The notes under the pieces: model-generated
Database searches by the model: none
Told to the model about the DNA's origin: nothing
Seen by the model: the letters and a program-made list of their open reading frames with translations, nothing else
Assembly (NCBI GenBank): GCA_009773155.1
Contig: WOVA01000012.1
Location: 1-61,110 of the forward strand
Direction: 5' to 3'
DNA length: 61,110 nt
Origin: Elusimicrobiota bacterium
GTDB lineage: Bacteria; Elusimicrobiota; Elusimicrobia; Elusimicrobiales; UBA9959
Shown here: positions 7,983-16,065 of the stretch, piece by piece
Numbering within the stretch: the first letter of the stretch is position 1
Layout: each line of letters opens with the position of its first letter
Position numbers and translations under genes: made by a program

Positions 7983-8914
7983 TGCGGATACTCGTCACCG
8001 GCGCCGCCGGCTTCCTGGCCAGCCACCTGTCCCGCTACCTGCTGGCCAAAGGTCACTCGGTCATCGGCCTGGACAACTTCATCACCGGCAATATCGAGAA
8101 CATAAAAGACCTCTTCGGCAATGAAAGGTTCTCGTTCACCAAGTACGACGTGACCAACTATCTCCACGTCCCCGGCAAGCTGGACGCCGTGATGCATTTC
8201 GCCAGCCCCGCGAGCCCCATAGATTACCTCAGGCACCCGATACCGACGCTCAAAGTCGGCGCGCTGGGCACGCATAAGGCGCTGGGCCTGGCCAAGGACA
8301 AGAAGGCCATCTTCATGATAGCCTCCACCTCCGAGGTCTACGGCGACCCGCTGATAAACCCGCAGCACGAGGGCTACTGGGGCAATGTGAACCCCATAGG
8401 CCCGCGCGGCGTCTACGACGAAGCCAAGCGCTTCGCCGAGGCCATGACCATGGCCTATCACCGCTACCACGGCGTGCAGGTGCGGCTGCTGAGGATCTTC
8501 AACACCTACGGCCCCAACATGCGGCTGGAGGACGGCCGCGCCGTGCCCAACTTCATGGTGCAGGCGCTCAAGAACAAGCCGATAACGGTTTACGGCGACG
8601 GCAGCCAGACGCGCAGCCTCTGCTATGTCTCGGACCTCATCGAGGGTATTTACCGGCTGCTGCGGAGCGGCCACAACGGGCCGATGAACCTCGGCAACCC
8701 GCACGAGATAACCCTGCTCGAACTGGCCCAGGCGGTCAAGAAAATAAGCGGCAGCAAGTCGAAGATAGTCTTCCGCCCGCTGCCCACGGACGACCCCAAG
8801 GTGCGCCGGCCCGACATCGCCAAGGCCCGCAAGCTGCTGAAATGGGAACCCAAGGTCGGCCTGGAAGAAGGCCTGAAGAAGACCGTCGCCTACTTCCGCT
8901 CGAAAGTGAAGTAA
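7982..8914 (+). CDS. UDP-glucuronate decarboxylase (UDP-xylose synthase)
   Basis: 310 residues from ATG 7982, which overlaps the ugd stop. It is an extended SDR epimerase/dehydratase: [10 protein letters not shown] is the NAD-binding loop, YDEAKRFAE holds the YxxxK catalytic pair, and [18 protein letters not shown] is characteristic of UXS-type enzymes. It would convert UDP-glucuronate from ugd to UDP-xylose for cell-surface glycans. A longer frame opens upstream at 7841, but that part is an alternate frame of ugd. A strong hairpin follows at 8928. Confidence 0.92.
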   Translation: MRILVTGAAGFLASHLSRYLLAKGHSVIGLDNFITGNIENIKDLFGNERFSFTKYDVTNYLHVPGKLDAVMHFASPASPIDYLRHPIPTLKVGALGTHKALGLAKDKKAIFMIASTSEVYGDPLINPQHEGYWGNVNPIGPRGVYDEAKRFAEAMTMAYHRYHGVQVRLLRIFNTYGPNMRLEDGRAVPNFMVQALKNKPITVYGDGSQTRSLCYVSDLIEGIYRLLRSGHNGPMNLGNPHEITLLELAQAVKKISGSKSKIVFRPLPTDDPKVRRPDIAKARKLLKWEPKVGLEEGLKKTVAYFRSKVK

Positions 8915-8927
8915 CCGCCGCAAAGAC

Positions 8928-8958
8928 GAAGGCCCCGGGTGCGGAACCCGGGGCCTTC
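8928..8958. terminator. Bidirectional terminator hairpin
   Basis: GAAGGCCCCGGGT (8928-8940) pairs perfectly with ACCCGGGGCCTTC (8946-8958). It separates the convergent UDP-xylose synthase gene and the clostripain-like gene. T-runs are short on both sides. Confidence 0.65.
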
Positions 8959-8978
8959 GTCGTCTCTGCCCGATCTGT

Positions 8979-10313
8979 TTACGGCTGGTTCATCCAGGTG
9001 ACGAACTCGTCCCAGCGCGAATCCCTGGCCCAGGCCAGCTCGCTGTAGCCGTTAGCGAGGCCGGAGTAGGGGAAGTAGGCCGCCATGCCCATCGAGAGCG
9101 TGTACTGCTGGGGGGGGCCCCAGAAACTCCCCTGGCTGTCGCGGGTGCGGTTGTGGATCATCAGCGAGCCGGTGATATAGTCCATAAGCGCCTGGCCCGC
9201 GGCCTTCACATTCTGGTCCTGCGAGCCCTCTACCACGCGGTGGGTGAAGTCGTACATATCGCGGTTCTCGCCTATCGCGTAGTTGATGGTCGCGTTGCGG
9301 GCGGTCTTGGCCAGCGCCTTCTCGCCCGAGGCCATCATAGCGTCGGCGAAGGAGTTGGTCGCGGTCAGCAGGCCCGCTACCGCGGAGGCCCTGGCCAGGC
9401 TCTGCGTATAGCCCTGGTTGAGCTTGTCGTACTGGTCGGCGTAGGCGTCCACCGTGAGGCGGCCCACCTCGATGGGGGTCATCTCGGGCCGGGCGGCTAT
9501 GGGGCCCATGAAAGTCTCGTAGTCGTAGCCGGCGCCGGGCTCGGTCTCCTCGGAGCCCACTATGAAGTCCGTGAGGTCCTTGATCTCGTAGACCACCTCG
9601 GCCATCTGCATCAGGCAGGCGTCGGTGCTGAACACGTCAACCTTGCCTATCTCGCGCATGGCCATCGCCAGCTCGGGCGTGGTGATGTGATTGCCGCTCT
9701 CCTCGTCGTAAGAGATGCCCTTGTTCTCCACGCGGCCCTCGGCGGCCTTGTTCTTAAGCCAGCCGTCGCCGTGGTTGGAGACTATCAGCATATACTTCCT
9801 GGCCGGGTACTTCTCCTTGGCCCATTTGCCGAAGGCGGCCAGGTTGCGCCAGTCGCCCTGGTCTATCATGCCCAGGTCCTGTATCATCTCGGACCCCATC
9901 TTGGTCATGTCGGAATCTTTCTGTATCAGGTAGCGGCGCACGCCGGTCCAGTTGCCGTCTGACGCGTCGTAGCCTTCCATGCGGCCGACCTCTACCACTA
10001 TGTTGACCTTGTCGGTGGAACCCACCAGCTCCATCTCGTTGATGTCGGCCAGCAGGAAGCGTTCAAGGTCGTTCTTGGCGCTGGAGAAGACCATGATGGT
10101 CCACTCCGCCTGCTTCTTCTTGCCGAAAAGCCAGTCAAATATGCCTTTATCCTGGTCCTGGGCGGCTATCGCCTCGGCGGGAATGGAGAGCTCCACTTGG
10201 GAGATCCGCTCCATTATGTCCCCGCCGCGGGAAGCGCCGTCGAAATCGACGGACCAGCCCGGGACCGGCATTAGAAGGGCCGCTATTGCGGTGATGGCGA
10301 GTTTGCGTATCAT
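8979..10313 (-). CDS. Secreted clostripain-like (C11) cysteine peptidase
   Basis: 444 residues. The signal peptide MIRKLAITAIAALLMPVPGWS is followed by a short spacer and then a C11 domain from about residue 68 (EWTIMVFSSAKNDLE). The catalytic His is in SNHGDGW (about residue 180) and the catalytic Cys in STDACLMQMAEV (about residue 232), followed by FIVGSEETEPGAGYDY, which is typical of clostripains. Clostripain cleaves after Arg; the specificity here is unknown. A paralogue lies at 26552-27982. The upstream region has a sigma70-like promoter (TTGACG, then TACACT) and a TTGAC-N4-GTCAA dyad at 10328-10341. Confidence 0.9.
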   Translation of the reverse strand: MIRKLAITAIAALLMPVPGWSVDFDGASRGGDIMERISQVELSIPAEAIAAQDQDKGIFDWLFGKKKQAEWTIMVFSSAKNDLERFLLADINEMELVGSTDKVNIVVEVGRMEGYDASDGNWTGVRRYLIQKDSDMTKMGSEMIQDLGMIDQGDWRNLAAFGKWAKEKYPARKYMLIVSNHGDGWLKNKAAEGRVENKGISYDEESGNHITTPELAMAMREIGKVDVFSTDACLMQMAEVVYEIKDLTDFIVGSEETEPGAGYDYETFMGPIAARPEMTPIEVGRLTVDAYADQYDKLNQGYTQSLARASAVAGLLTATNSFADAMMASGEKALAKTARNATINYAIGENRDMYDFTHRVVEGSQDQNVKAAGQALMDYITGSLMIHNRTRDSQGSFWGPPQQYTLSMGMAAYFPYSGLANGYSELAWARDSRWDEFVTWMNQP

Positions 10314-10327
10314 GGCTGCCTCTTGAC

Positions 10328-10341
10328 TTGACCGCTGTCAA
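10328..10341 (-). promoter_or_regulatory. TTGAC-N4-GTCAA dyad, candidate operator
   Basis: A perfect 5-bp inverted repeat with 4-bp spacer, 15 bp upstream of the clostripain-like ATG. The same dyad overlaps the -35 boxes of the two S1 protease genes (47310-47323 and 48532-48545). The architecture is like FNR/CRP-family sites (TTGAT-N4-ATCAA); the regulator is unknown. Confidence 0.45.
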
Positions 10342-10404
10342 CCTGCGTATATAGTGTAGCCCTCTCCCGGCCGCCGTCAAAGGGTCCGGGGACCCTGAGT
10401 TTAC

Positions 10405-10420
10405 TGGGCCAAAGGGCCCA
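10405..10420. repeat. TGGGCC-AAA-GGGCCCA hairpin repeat, copy 1
   Basis: A short hairpin unit. CCAAAGGGCCCAGAA recurs exactly at 13763-13777, and GGGCCAAAGGGCCCA recurs at 48494-48508. All copies are intergenic. Confidence 0.45.
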
Positions 10421-10449
10421 GAAGGGCCGGCCGGCTTTATTGCGTAACC

Positions 10450-10476
10450 GGGGACACCATGCGGAATGGCTTCCCC
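10450..10476. repeat. REP-like palindrome, family A copy 1 (degenerate)
   Basis: 27 nt starting GGGGACACCATGCGG and ending TTCCCC. It differs from the copy at 43379-43405 by three bases in the right arm. It lies upstream of the SWIB gene. Confidence 0.55.
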
Positions 10477-10542
10477 TTGTAGGCGCGCGGCGGCCGTTTT
10501 TTGGTACTATGTAGGCAAGACACCATTTTAAGGAGAATACTT

Positions 10543-10788
10543 ATGGCTAACCCCAAATTCATGAAGCCCATGCAGCCGGACGCCGATCTGGCGGCCGTAA
10601 TCGGAGCGGAACCGGTAGCCCGGCCCACCGCGGTCAAAAAGATATGGGATTACATCAAGGCTAACAACCTGCAGGACAAGGTCAACCGCCGCAATATCAA
10701 CGCGGACGATAAACTGCGCAAGATGTTCGGCAAGGACCAGGTCACGATGTTCGAACTGGCCGGCATACTGGGCAAGCACCTTAAGTAA
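10543..10788 (+). CDS. SWIB/MDM2 domain protein
   Basis: 81 residues from ATG 10543, with AAGGAG at 10530-10535. Most of the protein is a single SWIB domain: LAAVIGAEPVARPTAVKKIWDYIKANNLQD, then RNINADDKLRKMFGKDQVTMFEL. In eukaryotes SWIB domains occur in chromatin remodellers. In bacteria they occur as stand-alone small proteins or fused to topoisomerase I (chlamydiae), and the role is not established. TACTAT at 10505-10510 may be the -10. The gene stands alone between two copies of the same REP-like palindrome. Confidence 0.92.
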   Translation: MANPKFMKPMQPDADLAAVIGAEPVARPTAVKKIWDYIKANNLQDKVNRRNINADDKLRKMFGKDQVTMFELAGILGKHLK

Positions 10789-10799
10789 GGCTTTCCCCG

Positions 10800-10826
10800 G
10801 GGGACACCCTGCGGCATGGTGTCCCC
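10800..10826. repeat. REP-like palindrome, family A copy 2
   Basis: 27 nt: arm GGGGACACCCTG, centre CGG, arm CATGGTGTCCCC, with one mismatch between the arms. It lies directly after the SWIB stop and before the terminator. Confidence 0.6.
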
Positions 10827-10831
10827 ATGAG

Positions 10832-10860
10832 AAGGCCGGCTCGGCAGCCGGCCTTTTCTG
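10832..10860 (+). terminator. Intrinsic terminator after SWIB gene
   Basis: AAGGCCGGCT (10832-10841), loop CGGC, AGCCGGCCTT (10846-10855), followed by TTCTGTTT. Confidence 0.7.
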
Positions 10861-10891
10861 TTTATTTCCCCGCAGGTGGCGGGTCTTGTTA

Positions 10892-13645
10892 TTACTTGCC
10901 GGCGGGGGCCGCCGGGCCCGCGTCCTTTTTAGCCGCGGCGGCGAAATCGCCGGCCCGGAAGATGGATATTTTAGAAGGCGTTATATGCCGCCCGAAGGCT
11001 TTCTGTATCCCGGCGGGCTTTAGAGCCATCACCTTCTTTTCCATCTCCCCTTCCCATACCATCCGCCTGCCCAGGTACTCGTTGGTCCCGAGCCAGGCGG
11101 CCAGCCCGGGGTCGCTGCTGCGGGCCAGGACCTGCTTCTGCAGCCAGCCGCTCTTGGCGTCGGCCACTTCCTTATCCGTGAAACCGTCGGCTATTATGCG
11201 CTCCAGTTCCTCGCGGAAAGCCTTTTCGAGTTTTTCGGCGTCCTTGGGGCTGAATATGGCGTAACCGAAGAAAGTGCCGTACTCATCCTCTGAATTGGCC
11301 GAAAAGCTGGAGCCGACCCCGTAGCTCAAGCCTTCTTTCTGCCTTATGCGCACGGCCAGGCGGGAGCTGAGGAAGCCGCCGCCGGTCATGAAATTGGCCA
11401 GCACCAGCGCGGGGTAGTCGGGATGGTCGTCCCGCATCTTTATCGTCTGCCCCAGGTACATCTGCGCGTTGGCCTTGTCCGGCGTTTCGACGGGCATATT
11501 CACTGCGGGGATGTCTTTGTAGTTATAGACCAGCCGCTCGAACGGCTTCCTGGCGGTCCAGTCCCCGAATATTTCCCCGGCCAGCGCCGCGGCCTTGTCC
11601 GGGTCGAAGTCACCGACCAGGGTGAGCTCGCCCGAGGAGGATCCGTAATAGTCCCGGTGATAGGCCTTTACCTCGTCGAGTTTAACGGCCTTGACCATGG
11701 CTATCTGCTCCTCCAGCGTGGCCGCGTAGCGGGGGTCGTCCTGCGGGTAGGGCCGCATATGCCGCTGCCAGGCGTTCATGGCCTCGAAGTCCGGCTGCCC
11801 TCGGCGCTTCTCCAGCGCGGCGAGCTTCTCCTGCCTGAGCACGTCGAACTCCTTTTCGGGATACGCGGGCTCGCGCAGGATCTCAGCGGCAAGGCGCAGG
11901 GCCGCTTCCAGGTTCTCAGAGTCCGTCTCGATGGAGGAAGCGCCGCCGGTAATGCCGGCGCGCGTCTTTATGCGGTCCAGCTCGTCCTTTATCTGCTGGC
12001 GGCTGCGCTTAACGGTGCCGCGCATCAGCAAGTCGCTGGCGAAGGACGGGACCTCGCCGAGGCCGCGCAGGGTCTCCAGCGAACCCTTGCGCAGCGTCAG
12101 GTGGACATTGACCGAGGAGCCGCGCGTCTTCTTGGGCAGCATCACCAGCTTCATGCCGTTCTTCAGCGTGCGGCGCACTACGCGGGCGTCTATGTTCTCC
12201 GGCGACGGATCGAAAGCCTCGCCGGTCGATACGGCCTCGCCGCCCTTATAGTCCCCGGCCAGCGCGGCCACATCCGGCATCGGCGGGATCTCGGACCGGT
12301 CGGGCTTCTCCGTGGGAATGAAAAGCCCCAGCGTGCGGTTGCTGGGCTTGAGATAATGAGCGGCCACCCGTTTCACGTCTTCCGGAGTGACCCTCTTCAG
12401 CCGGTCGCGGTCTATGAAGAAGAGCCTCCAGTCGCCGGCCGCGATGGACTCGGAAAGATACATCGCTATGCGTTCGGAGGATTTCATCGCCATGTCTATG
12501 TTCTTAAGCATGGCGGTGCGGGCGCGCTCTATGTCCTCCGCGGCGAAATCCCCGGCGGCGGCCTCCTCGACGGTCTTGAGCAATATGTCCCGGGCCTCTT
12601 CCAGCGAGGACTCTTTGCGCACCGTGGAGAGGAACATCATGACGCCGCCCTCGCGCAGCGACCAGGCGAAGCCGGCGGCCGAAGCGGCCTTCTTGGTCTC
12701 GACCAGGGCCTTGTAGAGCCGGCCTGAAGGGGTGTCGCCCAGTATATAGCCCAGCACGTCCAGCGCCGCGCTGTCGGGATGGGAGCCGGCAGGGATATGA
12801 TAGGCGGCTATGACCTCCTGGGTGTCGCCGACGCGGCGCAGCGTGACCTGCCGCTCGCCGTCCTGCACCGGGTCCACCGTGTAAGTGGGCTGCATGGGTT
12901 CCTTCGGCGGCTTTATGCGGCCGAACTTCTTCTTTATCAGGGCGAGCGTCTTCTCCGGGGCGAAGTCGCCGGCCACTATCAGGACCGCGTTGTCGGGCCG
13001 GTAGTAGCGGCGGTAGAAGGCCTGCAGCCGGTCTATGCTGACGTTCTCTATGTCCGAACGGGCGCCGATTACGGATTTGCCGTAGTTGTGCCAGAGGAAC
13101 GCCGTGGAGAGCACCCTCTCCATAAGTATCCCCCGCGGATTATTCTCGCGGGACTCGAACTCGTTGCGGACCACGGTCATCTCCGAGTCCAGGTCTTTCT
13201 TGGCTATAAAACTGTTTACCATCCGGTCGGCTTCCAGGTCCAGCGCCCATTCCAGGTTCTCCGCCGTGGAGGCCAGCGTCTCGTAATAGTTGGTCCTGTC
13301 ATAGCTGGTGGAGGCGTTGTTCCTGGTGCCGCGGGCGGTGAATTCCTTGGTCATGTCGGGGTATTTCGGCGTGCCCTTGAACATCAAATGCTCCAGGAGA
13401 TGAGCCATGCCGGTCTCGCCGTAGTTCTCGTGGCGGGAGCCTACCAGGTAGGTGACATTGACCGTCACCGTCGGCTTGGTGGGGTCGGGGAAGAGCAGCA
13501 CCTTCAGCCCATTGGGCAGAGAGTATTCGTCTATTCCCTCTACCGAAGCGCCCCGGGTCACGCCGGAAGGCAGTTTTATGGAGGCGAGGGCGGCTTGCGG
13601 CAGCAATATGGCCGACATCAGCAGCGCTAGTATGATTTTTTTCAT
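10892..13645 (-). CDS. Secreted M16 (pitrilysin/insulinase) zinc peptidase, double-domain
   Basis: 917 residues. The signal peptide is MKKIILALLMSAILLPQAALA. The first M16 unit holds the inverted zinc motif HLLEH (about residues 80-84) and the third ligand region VVRNEFESRE. The second unit (from about 490) repeats the fold without HxxEH, as in two-domain single-chain M16 enzymes that form a clam-shell around peptides. Near the C-terminus LAVRIRQKEGLSYGVGSSFS is the conserved substrate-side R...Y motif. It would degrade peptides outside the cytoplasmic membrane. It is monocistronic with its own sigma70-type promoter. Confidence 0.95.
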   Translation of the reverse strand: MKKIILALLMSAILLPQAALASIKLPSGVTRGASVEGIDEYSLPNGLKVLLFPDPTKPTVTVNVTYLVGSRHENYGETGMAHLLEHLMFKGTPKYPDMTKEFTARGTRNNASTSYDRTNYYETLASTAENLEWALDLEADRMVNSFIAKKDLDSEMTVVRNEFESRENNPRGILMERVLSTAFLWHNYGKSVIGARSDIENVSIDRLQAFYRRYYRPDNAVLIVAGDFAPEKTLALIKKKFGRIKPPKEPMQPTYTVDPVQDGERQVTLRRVGDTQEVIAAYHIPAGSHPDSAALDVLGYILGDTPSGRLYKALVETKKAASAAGFAWSLREGGVMMFLSTVRKESSLEEARDILLKTVEEAAAGDFAAEDIERARTAMLKNIDMAMKSSERIAMYLSESIAAGDWRLFFIDRDRLKRVTPEDVKRVAAHYLKPSNRTLGLFIPTEKPDRSEIPPMPDVAALAGDYKGGEAVSTGEAFDPSPENIDARVVRRTLKNGMKLVMLPKKTRGSSVNVHLTLRKGSLETLRGLGEVPSFASDLLMRGTVKRSRQQIKDELDRIKTRAGITGGASSIETDSENLEAALRLAAEILREPAYPEKEFDVLRQEKLAALEKRRGQPDFEAMNAWQRHMRPYPQDDPRYAATLEEQIAMVKAVKLDEVKAYHRDYYGSSSGELTLVGDFDPDKAAALAGEIFGDWTARKPFERLVYNYKDIPAVNMPVETPDKANAQMYLGQTIKMRDDHPDYPALVLANFMTGGGFLSSRLAVRIRQKEGLSYGVGSSFSANSEDEYGTFFGYAIFSPKDAEKLEKAFREELERIIADGFTDKEVADAKSGWLQKQVLARSSDPGLAAWLGTNEYLGRRMVWEGEMEKKVMALKPAGIQKAFGRHITPSKISIFRAGDFAAAAKKDAGPAAPAGK

Positions 13646-13702
13646 TATAGGGGTCTCCTGGAGCGGCGGCCGCGCGGCCGCCCGGTCTTTTCCAATAGCA
13701 CT

Positions 13703-13731
13703 ATTATGTTATAAAAAGCGGCGACCGTCAA
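13703..13731 (-). promoter_or_regulatory. Sigma70-type promoter of the M16 peptidase
   Basis: On the minus strand TTGACG (13731-13726), a 17-nt spacer and CATAAT (13708-13703). A CGACCG/CGGTCG dyad overlaps the -35. GGAG lies about 10 nt before the ATG at 13645. Confidence 0.6.
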
Positions 13732-13762
13732 AGGCGGTCGGGGGAGGGCGGCAGGGCGGACC

Positions 13763-13777
13763 CCAAAGGGCCCAGAA
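13763..13777. repeat. CCAAAGGGCCCAGAA repeat, copy 2
   Basis: Exact 15-nt match to part of the unit at 10405-10423. It lies in the gap between the M16 gene and the small open frame at 13893. Confidence 0.4.
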
Positions 13778-13892
13778 CGGGGTAGGCTGATTTACAGGGC
13801 CGGGGAGGGCCTCCGGGGCCTTACGCGGGGAGACGGATTGTACTATCCTTTAATTGGGGGAGAAGCAGAGGAACTTGACTGGAGAATAGAGT

Positions 13893-14069
13893 ATGAACAC
13901 CGCGCAGGACAACCCGGACGACAAGCACAACAAGGAAAGAGCCTACCCCCATCTCATAAGGCTGACCGAGACGCGGCCCGGCGGCCACGGCTCATACCTC
14001 TGGGTGTTCGGCCCCAGCCGCAGGCCGGCACGGAAATGCTGGCGCGACGGCCGCAATACGGTCAACTGA
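13893..14069 (+). CDS. Small hypothetical protein (58 aa)
   Basis: ATG 13893 is preceded by GGAGA at 13881-13885 (7-nt spacing) and the frame closes at TGA 14067. The protein starts MNTAQDNPDDKHNKERAYPH and ends with a basic Trp/Cys-containing tail (RKCWRDGRNTVN). Third codon positions are C/G-rich as in neighbouring genes. TACTAT near 13841 could be a -10. It is followed 29 nt later by a methyltransferase gene. No family is recognised. Confidence 0.5.
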   Translation: MNTAQDNPDDKHNKERAYPHLIRLTETRPGGHGSYLWVFGPSRRPARKCWRDGRNTVN

Positions 14070-14098
14070 CTCCGCATTCCGTTCGTCAAACTATACCG

Positions 14099-15013
14099 AT
14101 GACCAAAAAAACCGACGCCCCCCGCATCATCAAGGCCGCCTCCTTCTACGGAGAGCTGGAAGAAGCCTCCTGCCCGGTATGCCCCGTTCCGCCCGGGCCC
14201 GAGCTGGTATTCAGGCGGCCGGACGGGGTGGGAATATGGCGCTGCCCCGGCTGCGACATAATGTACGCGTCCCCCCGCTTTACGGAAAAACACCTTCTGC
14301 GGATATATGAGAGCGAGGATTTTTCCGACCTCTCGTTCTATGACGGCTGGTCGTATGACAACTGGAAAGCGGGCGGGACCCGCTCGTATAACGTCACCGT
14401 CCTGAAAACCCGACTGCTGAAAAGATTCCTCTCCGAAGGAGACAGGGTCCTGGACGTGGGCTGCGCTACGGGTCTTTTCTGCCTTGAAGCCGCGAAGTCG
14501 GGATTTGCCGCCGAGGGGATAGACCCCAGCAAATTGCTGATAGACCTGGGCCGCAGGGCCCTGAAGATAGACCTGCATCATGGCCTGCTGGAGGAATTCA
14601 ACCCCGGCCATAAGTTCAAAGGGCTGGTAGCCTGGGACGTGCTGGAGCACGTATACGACCCCCTGGCCCTGGCAAGGCGATGCGCCGAGCTGCTGGAGCC
14701 GGGCGGGCACCTTTTCCTGCAGGTTCCCAACCACGAGGGCATTTCGAACAGGTTCAAGACGCTGATGAACAGGGCGGGCCTTAAAAGATCCGGGTTCAAG
14801 CATTTTGGCTTCCCACAGCACATTTACTTCTTCAACCGCAAAAGTCTTTCCGCTCTTCTCGTACGGGCCGGGTTCACTCCGCTGCTCCTGGAGTCCTGGC
14901 CCAGCCAGCTCAAGGACGGCCGCGCCGGTCCCGTCGCGCGCCTGACGACGGCATTCTTAAAAAAGAACTGCCTGTCCGATTATCTTACCTGCGCGGCGCG
15001 CCGCCAGGACTGA
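14099..15013 (+). CDS. Class I SAM methyltransferase with N-terminal Cys motif
   Basis: 304 residues from ATG 14099. The N-terminus has CPVC and CPGC pairs (about residues 22-50), which may form a zinc ribbon. It is followed by a methyltransferase_11/23-type domain: VLDVGCATGLFCLEA (SAM motif I), VAWDVLEHVYDPLALAR and EPGGHLFLQVPN. This arrangement is common in methyltransferases placed with glycan or secondary-metabolite genes; the substrate is unknown. The frame is open further upstream to 13838, but that part overlaps the 58-aa gene in another frame. Confidence 0.88.
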   Translation: MTKKTDAPRIIKAASFYGELEEASCPVCPVPPGPELVFRRPDGVGIWRCPGCDIMYASPRFTEKHLLRIYESEDFSDLSFYDGWSYDNWKAGGTRSYNVTVLKTRLLKRFLSEGDRVLDVGCATGLFCLEAAKSGFAAEGIDPSKLLIDLGRRALKIDLHHGLLEEFNPGHKFKGLVAWDVLEHVYDPLALARRCAELLEPGGHLFLQVPNHEGISNRFKTLMNRAGLKRSGFKHFGFPQHIYFFNRKSLSALLVRAGFTPLLLESWPSQLKDGRAGPVARLTTAFLKKNCLSDYLTCAARRQD

Positions 15014-15039
15014 GTTCCTCAGGAAAAGAACGGCGCGCG

Positions 15040-15066
15040 AAGCCGGCCTCAGGCCGGCTTTTTTAT
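15040..15066. terminator. Terminator hairpin between convergent genes
   Basis: AAGCCGGCCT (15040-15049) pairs with AGGCCGGCTT (15051-15060), followed by TTTTATTTTA. It serves the methyltransferase gene. The stop codon of the reverse-strand deacylase lies inside the stem. Confidence 0.75.
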
Positions 15067-16065
15067 TTTATGGAGGTCGAGAACGACCCTGATGGTGGCG
15101 GCGTGGAGCCTGGCGGTGTCGGCGGCCTTTTTCCGGTAGCCGCCGCCGAGGGTTACGGCGAGAGGGATCTTTCTTTCGCGGCAGAGACCGGCGACATAGG
15201 CGTCGCGGCGGCGCAGCTCTTCTGATGACAGCGCGAGGCCGCCGAGCAGGTCGCCCCGGCAGACATCGGCCCCGGCGAGATAGATGACGAGGCCCGGCTT
15301 AAAACGGTCCAGGGCGGATGGCAGAGACCGGCGCAGCGCGCGCAGGTACGCGGCGCCGCCGGTCCCGCGCGGCAGGTCCATATCCAGCGAGCTCACTTCC
15401 TTCTTCGCCGGGTATATGTCGGACTGATGCATGGAAAAAGTGAAGACCGGCTGGACTCCCTTAAAGACAGCGGCGGTGCCGTCGCCCTGGTGGACGTCGA
15501 GGTCGACGATCATGACTTTTTTTACGCCCCGCTCTTTTTGCGCCTTGCGCGCGGCCAGCGCCAGGTCGTTTACCAGGCAGAACCCCGCGCCGCCCTCCGC
15601 GCGCGCGTGATGCGAGCCCCCGCCGCAGTTTATCCCGAGTCCCCCCTCCAGCGCCAGTTCCACGGCTTTTACGGTCCCGCCGGCGTGAAGCAGATGCGAC
15701 TTTATCACGGCCCGCGTTATTTTCATCTCGGCGCGGGCCGAGTCGGCCGCCGTGAACCGGCCGGACAGGCATTTGCGCGTCCAGGCGGGGGTGTGGACCA
15801 GGAGCAGGTCGCGCTTGGATATCTTCGACGGGGCGGCGACGTCTCCGCGCGACACGACCCCTTTTTTCAGCAGGATATCGAAAGCCAGCCGGAACTTGTC
15901 CGGCCGGAATACATGGCCCGTCGCAGAGCTCGGAACAACGAGCCTCCGGCTCCACAGGTGCCGGGCGCTATGTCGCCCGGCCCGTGCACCGACTGCGGAC
16001 AATGCCGCCCTGTTCCGGCCGGGCAGCGGCGCCGAGTAGCCGGGCGAAAAGACTAGGACAGCCAT
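15049..16065 (-). CDS. Histone deacetylase/AcuC-like deacylase
   Basis: 338 residues, zinc hydrolase of the arginase/deacetylase fold. The tandem His is in GGGSHHARAEGGAGFCLVND, the metal Asp in IVDLDVHQGDGTA, and the second metal Asp region in LAGADVCRGDLLGG. It would remove acetyl groups from lysines or small amines; the substrate is unknown. ATG 16065 overlaps the stop of the CPBP gene by 13 nt. The N-terminus looks odd: a family-like opening (LVFSPGYSAPLPG) is separated from GHVFRPDKFRL by about 30 extra Arg/Ala-rich residues. Confidence 0.88.
   Translation of the reverse strand: MAVLVFSPGYSAPLPGRNRAALSAVGARAGRHSARHLWSRRLVVPSSATGHVFRPDKFRLAFDILLKKGVVSRGDVAAPSKISKRDLLLVHTPAWTRKCLSGRFTAADSARAEMKITRAVIKSHLLHAGGTVKAVELALEGGLGINCGGGSHHARAEGGAGFCLVNDLALAARKAQKERGVKKVMIVDLDVHQGDGTAAVFKGVQPVFTFSMHQSDIYPAKKEVSSLDMDLPRGTGGAAYLRALRRSLPSALDRFKPGLVIYLAGADVCRGDLLGGLALSSEELRRRDAYVAGLCRERKIPLAVTLGGGYRKKAADTARLHAATIRVVLDLHKIKKPA

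Noticed and set aside
13838-14098. N-terminal extension of the methyltransferase at 14099
   Set aside because: Low-complexity residues and overlap with the better-supported 58-residue gene.
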